Positions 7,442 to 15,581 of a DNA stretch of 64,000 nt are shown here, piece after piece; within the stretch, counting starts at the first letter, position 1; every line of letters starts with the position of its first letter. Source of the DNA: Symbiobacterium sp040797425 (GTDB lineage: Bacteria; Bacillota; Sulfobacillia; Symbiobacteriales; Symbiobacteriaceae); contig NZ_JBFNEH010000004.1 of NCBI RefSeq assembly GCF_040797425.1, positions 55,502 through 119,501 on the forward strand, written 5' to 3'. The translations under genes and the position numbers were made by a program. The notes below the pieces were generated by a model. It saw only the letters and a program-made list of their open reading frames with translations. It ran no database searches and was not told the DNA's origin.

Positions 7442-8626
7442 TTGGACCGCGTGCTTCCCGAGTTGAACCCACCGGAACGGCTTCTGATGGGTCCAGGGCC
7501 GTCGAATGTGGATCCGCGCATCCTCAGGGCGATGGCCACGCCGGTCATCGGCCACCTGGACCCTGCATTCCTGGGGCTGATGGATGAGACCATGGCCTGG
7601 CTGCGCCAGGTGTACCAGACCCGCAATCACCACACGGTTCCGATCTCGGCCACGGGCTCGGCGGGTGTCGAGACGATGATGGTGAACCTGCTGGAGCCCG
7701 GCGACGACGTCGTGGTGGGGATCATCGGCTACTTCGGCCAGCGCATGGCCGAGGTGGCGTCGCGCACAGGCGCAAACGTGCGCGTGGTCGAGGCGCCTCT
7801 GGGCGAGTCCATTCCGCCGGAACGGATCGAGGAGGAGCTCAAGCGGAAGCCGGCCAAACTGGTGGCCCTGGTGCACGCCGAGACGTCCACGGGTGCCGAG
7901 CAGGAGATTCCGGCGGTGGCCGAAATCGCCCACCGGTACGGCGCACTGCTGGCCATCGACTGCGTGACCTCCCTGGGTGGCATGCCGGTCAAGATTGACG
8001 AGTGGGGCGTGGACGCGGCGGCCTCCTGTTCGCAGAAGTGCCTGGGCGCACCGCCCGGACTGTCGCCGGTGACTTTCGGCCCGCGGGCGATGGAGGTCGT
8101 CTCCGGCCGGAAGACCAAGTGCCAGTCCTGGTACTTTGACCTGAACCTGCTGTTTGCGTACTGGGGCGACGGCAAGGCGAACACCCGCGTCTTCCACCAC
8201 ACCGGACCCATCAGCATGATCTACGCCATGCGGGAGGCCCTGCGCATCGTGCTGGAAGAGGGGCTGGAGGCGCGCTTTGCCCGCCACCGCAAGGCGCACG
8301 AGGCGTTCGTCGCCGGACTGGAGGCCATGGGGCTGTCGCTGTTCACCAGGGGCAAGCAGCTGCCGATGCTGCACGTGATCAACATCCCGGAAGGCATCGA
8401 TGACCTGACGGTGCGCCGCCGGCTCCTGGAGGAGAACATCGAGATCTCCGGCGGCTTCGGCCCCCTCGCCGGCCGCACGTGGCGCGTCGGCTTGATGGGC
8501 GTCAACGCCAATCCGGCCCCGGTCCTGCGCCTGCTCAGCGCCCTGGAGACGGCCCTGGTGGAGCAGGGGTACCGCTGCGAGCGGGGCGCCGCGGTCGCAG
8601 CTGCCCGCGCAGTGTTCAAGCGGTAG
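7442..8626 (+). CDS. Class V aminotransferase, alanine-glyoxylate/serine-pyruvate type
   Basis: This 394-residue PLP enzyme opens with LLMGPGPSNVDPRIL and has SATGSAGVETMM, AIDCVTSLGG (PLP-contacting Asp173) and SCSQKCLGAPPGLSPV with Lys199 as the Schiff-base residue. The layout is that of alanine-glyoxylate / serine-glyoxylate aminotransferases. Likely donors are alanine or serine and the acceptor glyoxylate, but the substrate cannot be fixed from sequence. The start is TTG at 7442, supported by GGAGGAGG 8 bases before it. A large hairpin terminator follows. Purine-catabolic ureidoglycine aminotransferases belong to the same group and are an alternative. Confidence 0.88.
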   Translation: MDRVLPELNPPERLLMGPGPSNVDPRILRAMATPVIGHLDPAFLGLMDETMAWLRQVYQTRNHHTVPISATGSAGVETMMVNLLEPGDDVVVGIIGYFGQRMAEVASRTGANVRVVEAPLGESIPPERIEEELKRKPAKLVALVHAETSTGAEQEIPAVAEIAHRYGALLAIDCVTSLGGMPVKIDEWGVDAAASCSQKCLGAPPGLSPVTFGPRAMEVVSGRKTKCQSWYFDLNLLFAYWGDGKANTRVFHHTGPISMIYAMREALRIVLEEGLEARFARHRKAHEAFVAGLEAMGLSLFTRGKQLPMLHVINIPEGIDDLTVRRRLLEENIEISGGFGPLAGRTWRVGLMGVNANPAPVLRLLSALETALVEQGYRCERGAAVAAARAVFKR

Positions 8627-8703
8627 CGGAGCCGTGACCGGTGGTCCATGAGTCGGGACGATCCGACCGTTTGTTGAGGGCCGTGAGCCGAGGCCTCACG
8701 CGT

Positions 8704-8763
8704 GCACCCTGGCGGCCAGAGGGGGGACAAGCCCCGGGAAGGCAAAGCTGGCCGCCAGGGTGC
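8704..8763 (+). terminator. Large terminator hairpin after the aminotransferase gene
   Basis: GCACCCTGGCGGCCAG and CTGGCCGCCAGGGTGC form a perfect 16-bp stem (8704-8719 with 8748-8763). The loop contains a small GGGG/CCCC hairpin, and CTTGTTTCTC follows. Confidence 0.75.
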
Positions 8764-9076
8764 CCTTGTTTCTCAGCAGGCTGTCTCGAAACGCTGCGTG
8801 CAAGTAGACACGCGGGGCTGGCCCGGAAGCCAGCCCCGCTGAGTTATCTCGTGCACCCTGCACGCGTTCCTCACCACACGCCAGCGCCGTTGCCGAGTCT
8901 GTCTCCGCCCGCAGCGGCGAATGCAGGCCGGAAACCGTGCACGTTCAGCTTGACGCATACGTCGCCTCGACAAAGGCAAAGAATCCAAGATGTGGGCCTG
9001 AACTCAGGTCTCGCGCTGTGCCGCCTCTCCAGCCCATCACGTCCATGCGCCAGGCACGGGCGACCGACCGCCCGGC
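8764..9076. other. Non-coding gap with a second hairpin
   Basis: No supported gene is present. GCGGGGCTGG pairs with CCAGCCCCGC at 8812-8839, a stable hairpin that could end transcription of the convergent minus-strand gene. A GTGCACCCTG word seen near 8702 recurs near 8851 and forms a short palindrome (8850-8864). The remaining bases to 9076 show no promoter, tRNA or reading frame that I can defend. Confidence 0.5.
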
Positions 9077-9778
9077 TTACCGCTCGATCTGGGCGACCAG
9101 CGGGCGCTTGAGTCGGAGGGAGTCCTGGCAGGCTGCTGTGACCGCGTGGATCAGGTCCCGGAAGACCTCGGCGGCCGGGGTGGTGGTAAAGACCGCGGCC
9201 GCCACCGCGGGCGAACCGGCCACGTTGGCCTGGTGCCAGCGCGTGACAGGCGGCAGGGGCGGCAGGCCGGGCAGGGCCACGGGCGCGCCGGAGCCGCCCA
9301 TCGCGGGGGTTCTGGTTCCCCACGCACCGTCCGGGCCGAACGCGAGGGCGGAGAAGTAGCACACGAACCACCCCCGCGCGACGCCTGGTTCGGAGCGAAA
9401 GCCAACCGGCGGGGGGAAGCGGCGCAGCAGCACCCGGATGCCCTCGGCCGTCACCGCGATCTGGCCGTCATCTGAGCCCGCGACCTCGGTGGTGTCGTGA
9501 CCGCCGTACATGGCGCCCAGGACGGCACCGCCCTCACCCATGAAAGTGAGCGTGGGCACCGGCTGGCGGCCGAGGCGCTCCGTCGCATGCTCCACCTCGA
9601 TGAGGAGGCTCCCCGCCGCCACGGGCTGCAGTTCCAGCCGTCCGGCCGCCCCCAGGCGCATGAAGGTGGGGTATGCGTCTGCACCGAGCAGTTCGACGGC
9701 GCCTTGCATTCGGACAAGCTGCGCCAGGGGAACCGTGCGCAGGGTGGAGCCGGCCACCTCGAGTAGCAGTTGTTCCAA
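9077..9778 (-). CDS. Hypothetical protein
   Basis: I do not recognise this 233-residue protein. TTG at 9778 is chosen as the start because AGGAGGG lies 8 bases upstream; a longer frame to 9835 has no such site. The product is soluble with no signal peptide or membrane segment. It has an N-terminal helical LEQLLLEVAG stretch, a Gly/Thr-rich centre, and a Pro/Ala-rich segment near residues 165-185 before a C-terminal helix. It stands alone, with hairpins downstream and a divergent sdh promoter upstream. Codon use (GC-rich third positions) supports a real gene. Confidence 0.6.
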   Translation of the reverse strand: MEQLLLEVAGSTLRTVPLAQLVRMQGAVELLGADAYPTFMRLGAAGRLELQPVAAGSLLIEVEHATERLGRQPVPTLTFMGEGGAVLGAMYGGHDTTEVAGSDDGQIAVTAEGIRVLLRRFPPPVGFRSEPGVARGWFVCYFSALAFGPDGAWGTRTPAMGGSGAPVALPGLPPLPPVTRWHQANVAGSPAVAAAVFTTTPAAEVFRDLIHAVTAACQDSLRLKRPLVAQIER

Positions 9779-9897
9779 GGTCCTGTCCCTCCTGGGATGA
9801 GAATTGGTGCTGCCCAGCGCCCAAAGGAGAAGCACGCCTGGCGAAAATAAGCACGACTTATAATCAGAATTGTTACCACTAATGGTCTTTCAGAACG

Positions 9898-9927
9898 TTG
9901 ACAGTACTTTGGGCGTAGGACTACAAT
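9898..9927 (+). promoter_or_regulatory. SigA-type promoter of the sdh operon
   Basis: TTGACA (9898-9903) and TACAAT (9922-9927) are separated by 18 bases. The leader of roughly 115 bases before sdhC contains short inverted repeats, for example GGACT/AGTCC near 9975-9993. Confidence 0.8.
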
Positions 9928-10049
9928 GGGCGTGGTCTATGGCATGAGGCACCGAATGCCTATAGCCTGAGCGGGGACTGGGTAAAGTCCAGTATGAATG
10001 CGTGGGGACAACCCGACAAGAGCAACTGGGGGAAGGAGCGTATCGGCGG

Positions 10050-10697
10050 ATGCGAGAGTTCGTGAGGCGCAACCACTTCCTGCTCCGGCGGCTTCACTCG
10101 CTGACCGGCGTGGTGCCCGTGGGCATTTTCCTGGTGTTCCACCTGTTCGAGAACTCGAAAGCGATGCAGGGAATCGAGGCGTACAACGAGGTGGTCCGGT
10201 CGATCAACTCGCTCCCGTTCCTGCTGGCGTTCGAGGTCTTCGGTATCTTCCTGCCGCTGTACTTCCACGCCATCTACGGGATCTGGATCGCGGCCGACGC
10301 ACGACACAACGTCTCCAATTACAGCTACGGCCGCAACTGGGCATTCTTCCTGCAGCGGGTCACCGGCCTCATCACATTCTTCTGGGTGACTTATCACATC
10401 TTCCACTTCCGCGTCCCGAAGGCGCTCGGGGCCTATGACGTGGGCACCGCCATGCCGGGGCTGCCCGACTACTTCACCGTGGCCACCGCCTTTGCGAACC
10501 CGTTCGTGAAGGTGCTGTACGCCATCGGCATCATCGCCGCAGCTTACCACTTTGCCAACGGCCTGTACACCTTCCTCATCACCTGGGGCGTGACCATCGG
10601 GCCCCGCAGCCAGCGGGTCTCGGCCGTGGTCACCAATCTCCTGTTCGTTCTGGTGGCGGCGATGGGCCTCACCGCCCTGTTCGCATTTCAGGTGTAG
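10050..10697 (+). CDS. sdhC: Succinate dehydrogenase cytochrome b558 subunit
   Basis: This membrane anchor of complex II has 215 residues and five predicted helices. It belongs to the SdhC b558 (type B, diheme) family, which passes electrons between succinate and menaquinone. Likely heme ligands by alignment with Bacillus SdhC are His31 (FHLFENS), His73 (YFHAIYG), His116 (TYHIFHF) and His167 (YHFANGLY). ATG at 10050 lies 11 bases after AAGGAG; a GTG at 10002 in the same frame would add 16 residues, so the start is not certain. It is first in sdhCAB, 12 bases before sdhA. Confidence 0.93.
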   Translation: MREFVRRNHFLLRRLHSLTGVVPVGIFLVFHLFENSKAMQGIEAYNEVVRSINSLPFLLAFEVFGIFLPLYFHAIYGIWIAADARHNVSNYSYGRNWAFFLQRVTGLITFFWVTYHIFHFRVPKALGAYDVGTAMPGLPDYFTVATAFANPFVKVLYAIGIIAAAYHFANGLYTFLITWGVTIGPRSQRVSAVVTNLLFVLVAAMGLTALFAFQV

Positions 10698-10709
10698 GAG
10701 GGAACAGTT

Positions 10710-12491
10710 GTGCGACGCAATCTGATTGTCGTTGGCGGTGGTCTGGCCGGGCTCATGGCGGTGATCAAGGCCGCCGAGGCCGGGTTCCACGTCGACCTCA
10801 TCTCGCTGGTCCCGGTCAAGCGTTCCCACTCCGTGTGTGCGCAGGGGGGCATCAACGGGGCCGTCAATACCAAGGGTGAGGGCGACTCCCCCTGGATTCA
10901 CTTCGATGACACCATCTACGGCGGCGACTTCCTCGCGGACCAGCCGCCGGTCAAGGCCATGTGTGAGGCCGCACCGGGCATCATCTACCTGTTCGATCGC
11001 ATGGGCGTGCCCTTCAACCGTACGCCCGAGGGCCTGATCGATTTCCGGCGCTTCGGCGGCACCCTGTACCACCGCACCGCCTTCTCGGGCGGCTCCACCG
11101 GCCAGCAGCTGCTCTACGCGCTGGATGAGCAGGTGCGCCGCCACGAGGTGGACGGCAAGGTCACCAAGTGGGAGGGCTGGGACTTCACCGGCCTCGTGCT
11201 TCACGAGGGGCGGGTGGTCGGCTGCACGGCCCAGAACCTGAACACGATGGAGTTCCGGGCCTTCAAGGCAGATGCCGTGATCATGGCCACCGGCGGCATC
11301 GGCATGATCTTCGGCAAGTCCACCAACTCCGTGATCAACACGGGCTCCGCCGCCGCCATCGTCTACCAGCAGGGCGCCTGGTACGCGAACGGCGAGATGA
11401 TCCAGGTTCATCCCACCGCCATCCCCGGCGACGACAAACTGCGGCTCATGTCGGAGTCGATCCGCGGCGAGGGCGGCCGCGTGTGGACCTACAAGGACGG
11501 CAAGCCCTGGTACTTCCTTGAGGAGAAGTACCCGAAGTACGGCAACCTGGTGCCGCGCGACATCGCCACCCGCGAGATCTTCGACGTCTGCGTCAACCAG
11601 AAGCTGGGCGTCGACGGCAAGAACATGGTCTACCTGGATGTGACCCACATCCCGGCCGAGACCCTGCGCCGCCGCATCGGCAACCTGCTCGACATGTACA
11701 AGAAGTTCGTCGGTGACGACGCCACCAAGGTTCCGATGAAGATCTTCCCCGGCGTCCACTACTCGATGGGTGGCCTCTGGGCGGGCTACGAGAAGAAGGC
11801 CAACAACGACATGGACATCGAGAGCCCGAAGAGCTTCATGACCAACATCCCCGGGCTCTACGCCGCCGGCGAGGCATCCTTCCAGCATCACGGCGCCAAC
11901 CGACTGGGCGCCAACTCCCTGGTCTCCTGCGTCTTCGACGGCATGGTGACCGGCCCGGCGGCCGTGAAGTATATCCTGGGGCTGGACACGATCCCCGCCG
12001 AGGAACTGCCTGACTCGATCTTCGAGGCGGCGGTGCGCGAGGCGGAGGAGAAGTACCAGCGCATCCTGCGCATGGATGGCCCGGAGAACCCCTACGTGCT
12101 GGCCGACGAACTGGGCAAGGTGATGACCGACAACGTCACCGTCGTGCGGTACAACGACAAGCTGAAGGAGACGCTGGACAAGATCGCCGAGTTCAAGGAG
12201 CGCTACCAGCGGATCGGCGTCCCCGACACCGGCAGCCACTCCAACCAGCCGGCGGTCTTCACCCGGTGGCTCCACGGCATGCTCGTGCTGGCCGAGGTCA
12301 TCACCGCCGGCGCCCTGGCCCGCAACGAGTCGCGCGGTGCACACTACAAGCCTGAGTTCCCCGAGCGGGACGACGTGAACTGGCTGAAGACCACGATCGC
12401 GAAGCACACCCCGTCGGGGCCGGAGCTGTTCTACCGCCCGGTGGACATCACCCACATCCAGCCCCGGAAGCGGGACTACTCGAAGAAGTAG
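10710..12491 (+). CDS. sdhA: Succinate dehydrogenase flavoprotein subunit
   Basis: The 593-residue catalytic subunit oxidises succinate to fumarate. Visible motifs are the N-terminal dinucleotide loop VVGGGLAGL, the SHSVCAQGG block with His40 as the probable covalent FAD attachment, VHPTAIPG, SIRGEGG, and HGANRLGANSL, and the C-terminal RNESRGAHY. Length and order match Bacillus-type SdhA. The GTG start follows GGAGGGAACA. It lies between sdhC and sdhB in a tight operon. Reverse fumarate reduction is possible with menaquinone but the sequence does not decide it. Confidence 0.97.
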   Translation: MRRNLIVVGGGLAGLMAVIKAAEAGFHVDLISLVPVKRSHSVCAQGGINGAVNTKGEGDSPWIHFDDTIYGGDFLADQPPVKAMCEAAPGIIYLFDRMGVPFNRTPEGLIDFRRFGGTLYHRTAFSGGSTGQQLLYALDEQVRRHEVDGKVTKWEGWDFTGLVLHEGRVVGCTAQNLNTMEFRAFKADAVIMATGGIGMIFGKSTNSVINTGSAAAIVYQQGAWYANGEMIQVHPTAIPGDDKLRLMSESIRGEGGRVWTYKDGKPWYFLEEKYPKYGNLVPRDIATREIFDVCVNQKLGVDGKNMVYLDVTHIPAETLRRRIGNLLDMYKKFVGDDATKVPMKIFPGVHYSMGGLWAGYEKKANNDMDIESPKSFMTNIPGLYAAGEASFQHHGANRLGANSLVSCVFDGMVTGPAAVKYILGLDTIPAEELPDSIFEAAVREAEEKYQRILRMDGPENPYVLADELGKVMTDNVTVVRYNDKLKETLDKIAEFKERYQRIGVPDTGSHSNQPAVFTRWLHGMLVLAEVITAGALARNESRGAHYKPEFPERDDVNWLKTTIAKHTPSGPELFYRPVDITHIQPRKRDYSKK

Positions 12492-12506
12492 GGGGGTACG
12501 GAACCC

Positions 12507-13259
12507 GTGGCCGAGCAGAAGTTCATCACGCTGCGCATCCGGCGTCAGGAGGCCCCAGACAAGCCGTTCTACTGGGAGGAGTTCCGGCTCCCTTACCGCC
12601 CCGGCGCCAACGTCATCTCCTGCCTGATGGAGATTCAGCGGAACCCGGTGAACGCCGAGGGGAAGCGTACCACGCCCGTCGCCTGGGAATCCAACTGCCT
12701 GGAGGAGGTCTGCGGCGCCTGCTCCATGGTGATCAACGGCAAGGCGCGCCAGGCGTGCTCCACCCTGATCGACAACCTGGAGCAGCCCATCGTGTTGGAG
12801 CCGCTCAAGTCGTTCCCGCTGGTGCGCGACCTGATGGTCGACCGTTCCCGCATGTTCGAGGCGCTGAAGCGGGTGAAGGCGTGGATCCCCATCGACGGCA
12901 CCCACGACCTGGGGCCCGGGCCGCGCCAGTCGCCCGCCGATCAGGAGTGGATGTATAAGCTGTCGGAGTGCATGACCTGCGGTTGTTGTATGGAAGCCTG
13001 CCCGAACTACAACCAGTCCACCGATTTCATCGGCCCTGCTCCGATCTCGCAGGTCCGCCTGTTTAACGCCCATCCCACCGGCCGGCTGAACGCCCACGAG
13101 CGGCTCGAGGCCCTGGCGGGCCCCGGCGGCGTGATGGAGTGCGGCAGTGCCCAGAACTGCGTGCGGGCCTGCCCCAAGGAGATTCCGCTCACGACCTCGA
13201 TCGCCGAGGTTCAGCGGCAGCTCACCGTGTGGGCCTTCAAGAAGATGTTCGGCACCTAG
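12507..13259 (+). CDS. sdhB: Succinate dehydrogenase iron-sulfur subunit
   Basis: The 250-residue subunit carries the electron wire from FAD to heme. It has a [2Fe-2S] domain (SNCLEEVCGACSMVINGK...C), a [4Fe-4S] motif (CMTCGCCMEACP) and a [3Fe-4S]-type motif (CGSAQNCVRACPKEIP). Start is GTG at 12507 behind GGGGGG. It is the last gene of sdhCAB, followed 13 bases later by a 14-bp terminator stem. Confidence 0.97.
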   Translation: MAEQKFITLRIRRQEAPDKPFYWEEFRLPYRPGANVISCLMEIQRNPVNAEGKRTTPVAWESNCLEEVCGACSMVINGKARQACSTLIDNLEQPIVLEPLKSFPLVRDLMVDRSRMFEALKRVKAWIPIDGTHDLGPGPRQSPADQEWMYKLSECMTCGCCMEACPNYNQSTDFIGPAPISQVRLFNAHPTGRLNAHERLEALAGPGGVMECGSAQNCVRACPKEIPLTTSIAEVQRQLTVWAFKKMFGT

Positions 13260-13272
13260 GCAGAAGCAGATG

Positions 13273-13304
13273 GGTCCGCCAGCCCGCTTCCGGGCTGGCG
13301 GACC
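13273..13304. terminator. Bidirectional terminator between sdhB and the Yip1-like gene
   Basis: GGTCCGCCAGCCCG and CGGGCTGGCGGACC form a perfect 14-bp stem with a CTTC tetraloop. The minus-strand gene's stop codon abuts it at 13305. Confidence 0.85.
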
Positions 13305-13877
13305 TCACGCGTGGAGCGACAGCCAGTTGAGGTAGAGCAGCGGTAACTGCCAGGGGAGGGTGGCCATCAGGGCGATAAGCACCGTGCGCAGGGGCGGCAG
13401 GCCCGAGACCGCCCGCACCCCCGCGGCGAGGGCCGCCACGCGCCACCCCAGGAAGGGCAGCGACAGCCAGAGCAGCAGCCCGTCCTGCCCCTTGAGGTAG
13501 GGCACGAAGGTGACCACGTCCTCGGCCAGGAAGAGCGCCCAGATCAGCCCGATGTACTTCATCGCGTCCGACAGCGGCACGCGCCATCCGAAAGCCCAGC
13601 CGCTCCAGAACAGCAGGCCGACCTGGATGGAGTAGATGATGACCAGCATGCTGAGCAGGTTGAGAAGCAGCAGGTCTGCCGGCAAGGACGGCACGGCCGA
13701 GCGCACGTCGGGGTGGTAGAGCAGCATGACCGCCTCGACGGTGAAGACGCAGAGCAGAATCCAGACGTACGCGCAGCGCATCTCCCGCTGCGCCTGCGCA
13801 AAGGTCTCCCCCGGCCGCAGCAGCATGCCGCGAATCCAGTCTGGTAACGCCAAATCCACTCTCTCCTTGTCACTCAT
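13305..13877 (-). CDS. Yip1-like integral membrane protein
   Basis: The 190-residue protein has a short polar N-terminus (LPDWIRGMLLRPGETFAQ, a pattern common in bacterial Yip1/DUF1282 proteins) followed by about five hydrophobic helices. The family's bacterial role is not established. The start ATG overlaps the end of the rodA/ftsW gene by 8 bases, so the two are translated from one message. It may assist an envelope process, but this is inference from position only. Confidence 0.7.
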   Translation of the reverse strand: MSDKERVDLALPDWIRGMLLRPGETFAQAQREMRCAYVWILLCVFTVEAVMLLYHPDVRSAVPSLPADLLLLNLLSMLVIIYSIQVGLLFWSGWAFGWRVPLSDAMKYIGLIWALFLAEDVVTFVPYLKGQDGLLLWLSLPFLGWRVAALAAGVRAVSGLPPLRTVLIALMATLPWQLPLLYLNWLSLHA

Positions 13878-14973
13878 AAGGCAGCGGCTCCCGCCGGGCG
13901 GCCACGCTCTGCACCAGGCCGATGGCCGCCATGTTGGCCAGCAGGGCCGTGGGGCCGTAGCTGACGAACGGCAGCGGAATGCCTGCCACCGGCATGAGCC
14001 CCATCGTCATGCCCACGTTTTCCAGCACGTGGGCGCCGAAGAGCGCGGCCACGCCCACCACGATGAGCGTGCCGTAGCGGTCGTTGGCTGAGAAGGCGAT
14101 GACGGCCAGCCTGAGAAAGAGCAGCGCGTACAGTCCCAGCAGCACCGCACCGCCCACGAAGCCCCACTCCTCCACCAGCGACGCAAAGGCGAAGTCCGTG
14201 TGGGGAAAGGGCAGCCAGCCGTTCTGCTGGTACTCGCCCTTCTTGTACCCCTTGCCCCAGATGTCGCCGGAGGCAATGGCCATCTTCGACTGCAGTACCT
14301 GATACCCTGCCCCTTGCGGGTCCTTTTCGGGGTAGAGGAAGGCATCGATGCGTTCCCACTGCCCCGGGTTGATGTTGAGCGGGAAGACCGTGCCGTAGGT
14401 GTAATGGCTCCACACGGAGCCCACCACCAGCGCGGCCGCCAGCACGCCTGCGGCCAGCAGCTTCGTGCCCGGAAAGCCGCGGCCGTAGACCATGACCACC
14501 GCGATGACTGCAAAGACCAGCGCTGTGCCCAGGTCTTTCTGCAGGACCACCGCCGCAAGGACGGGGAGAACGTGGGCGATGGGCGCAGCCAGGTGCCACC
14601 AGGCCGTCAGCCGCTCCATGTCGTCGAGTTGCTTGGCCAGCGTGATGATGAGGAGGACCTTGCCGAGTTCTGAGGGCTGGACCATGATCACGCCCAGGTC
14701 CAGCCAGTTCTTGTTGCCATAGACCTCGACGCCGAAGGCCACCACGGCGAAGAGCATCAGAACGTTGAAGCCGTAGATCCACCAGTGGAGAGTCCGCAAC
14801 TCGTTGTAGTCCAGGAGCAGGAGGATCGCCCAGGCGACGAAGCCCATCACCAGCGCCGCCGCCTGCTTGATGAGGTCTCCCTTCACCTCGCTTGCGGGCG
14901 CGGCGCTGGAAATCACCACAAACCCGGTGGCGGCGATCAGGAGGACGATAATAAACAGCGGCCAGTCGATCAT
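13870..14973 (-). CDS. rodA: RodA/FtsW/SpoVE-family peptidoglycan polymerase
   Basis: This SEDS-family glycosyltransferase polymerises lipid II during elongation, division or sporulation. It has about ten membrane helices and the family blocks NKNWLDLGVIMVQPSELGKVLLI, LQKDLGTALVF, QSKMAIASGDIWGKGYKKGEYQQNGWLPFPHTDFAFA (split over the extracellular loop) and GIPLPFVSYGPTALLANM. The QPSE and KDLGTA segments carry the conserved Glu/Asp positions. ATG at 14973 is used; an upstream GTG/CTG region near a GGGAGG site could add about 13 residues. The context (no mreBCD or mur genes) does not tell RodA from SpoVE. Confidence 0.85.
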   Translation of the reverse strand: MIDWPLFIIVLLIAATGFVVISSAAPASEVKGDLIKQAAALVMGFVAWAILLLLDYNELRTLHWWIYGFNVLMLFAVVAFGVEVYGNKNWLDLGVIMVQPSELGKVLLIITLAKQLDDMERLTAWWHLAAPIAHVLPVLAAVVLQKDLGTALVFAVIAVVMVYGRGFPGTKLLAAGVLAAALVVGSVWSHYTYGTVFPLNINPGQWERIDAFLYPEKDPQGAGYQVLQSKMAIASGDIWGKGYKKGEYQQNGWLPFPHTDFAFASLVEEWGFVGGAVLLGLYALLFLRLAVIAFSANDRYGTLIVVGVAALFGAHVLENVGMTMGLMPVAGIPLPFVSYGPTALLANMAAIGLVQSVAARREPLPYE

Positions 14974-15083
14974 CTTCCAAAACCGGGGGTGCCAGTACAG
15001 TGCGCTCACCTCCCGCAGCGATATACCATTCGGTTGGACCCGTACGAACCCCTCTTGGTTGCTTCTGGGGCAACACACAAATA

Positions 15084-15107
15084 CGGTGCCACCGAGCGGT
15101 GGCACCG
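15084..15107 (-). terminator. Terminator after the RRM gene
   Basis: On the minus strand CGGTGCCACCG and CGGTGGCACCG form an 11-bp stem with a two-base centre, followed by TATTTGTGTGTT. It lies between the RRM gene and rodA. Confidence 0.75.
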
Positions 15108-15126
15108 GCGTAATCAGCGGTTTCGG

Positions 15127-15414
15127 TTAGGACTTCTTTACAGGCAGGCCCAGATTGCCCCGGCCCCCGTCCCGTGGCCGTGCCTCGTTCACCGTGAGCG
15201 GGCGACCGGCCCACTCCGCACCGTTCAAGGCCTCGATGACCAACTGCGCTGCCTCGTCCGGCACCTCGACAAACCCGAAACCGCGGCTGCGACCGGTCTC
15301 TCGGTCTGTCACGATGCGAGCGGAGATGACCTCGCAGTACTGGGACACAGCGTTGTGCAGGTCGTCGCTGGTGGCGGCCCAAGGCAGGTTACCAAAATAG
15401 AGGGTCTTGGCCAT
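15127..15414 (-). CDS. RRM-domain RNA-binding protein
   Basis: The 95-residue protein is a single RNA recognition motif with RNP2 (LYFGNLPW, residues 5-12) and RNP1 (RGFGFVEV), plus a short basic Gly-rich tail. Bacterial single-RRM proteins bind RNA and are often cold- or stress-linked. No partner is obvious here. The ATG start has a conventional leader, and a terminator follows. Confidence 0.9.
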   Translation of the reverse strand: MAKTLYFGNLPWAATSDDLHNAVSQYCEVISARIVTDRETGRSRGFGFVEVPDEAAQLVIEALNGAEWAGRPLTVNEARPRDGGRGNLGLPVKKS

Positions 15415-15581
15415 CTGCTCTCGTACTCCCGTCTCTAAAGATTTCGCGCAGCCGGATGCCTCACAGGCGACGTCGCGATGCTTAATTCAGTTTACACGTA
15501 AGGCTGGTCGGTGTGCAAGAGGATTTGACCACGTGTCCTCCTTTGGTTACAGTGAAAACGCGCAGAAAGGGAGGGGTTCTC

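Noticed and set aside
8641..9111. A 156-codon plus-strand frame after the aminotransferase gene
   Set aside because: It crosses two strong hairpins and overlaps the end of the minus-strand gene, with no ribosome site.
9960..13097. A 1045-codon minus-strand frame across sdhCAB
   Set aside because: It is antisense to three clear sdh genes and has low-complexity Val/Asp/His-rich sequence typical of shadow frames.
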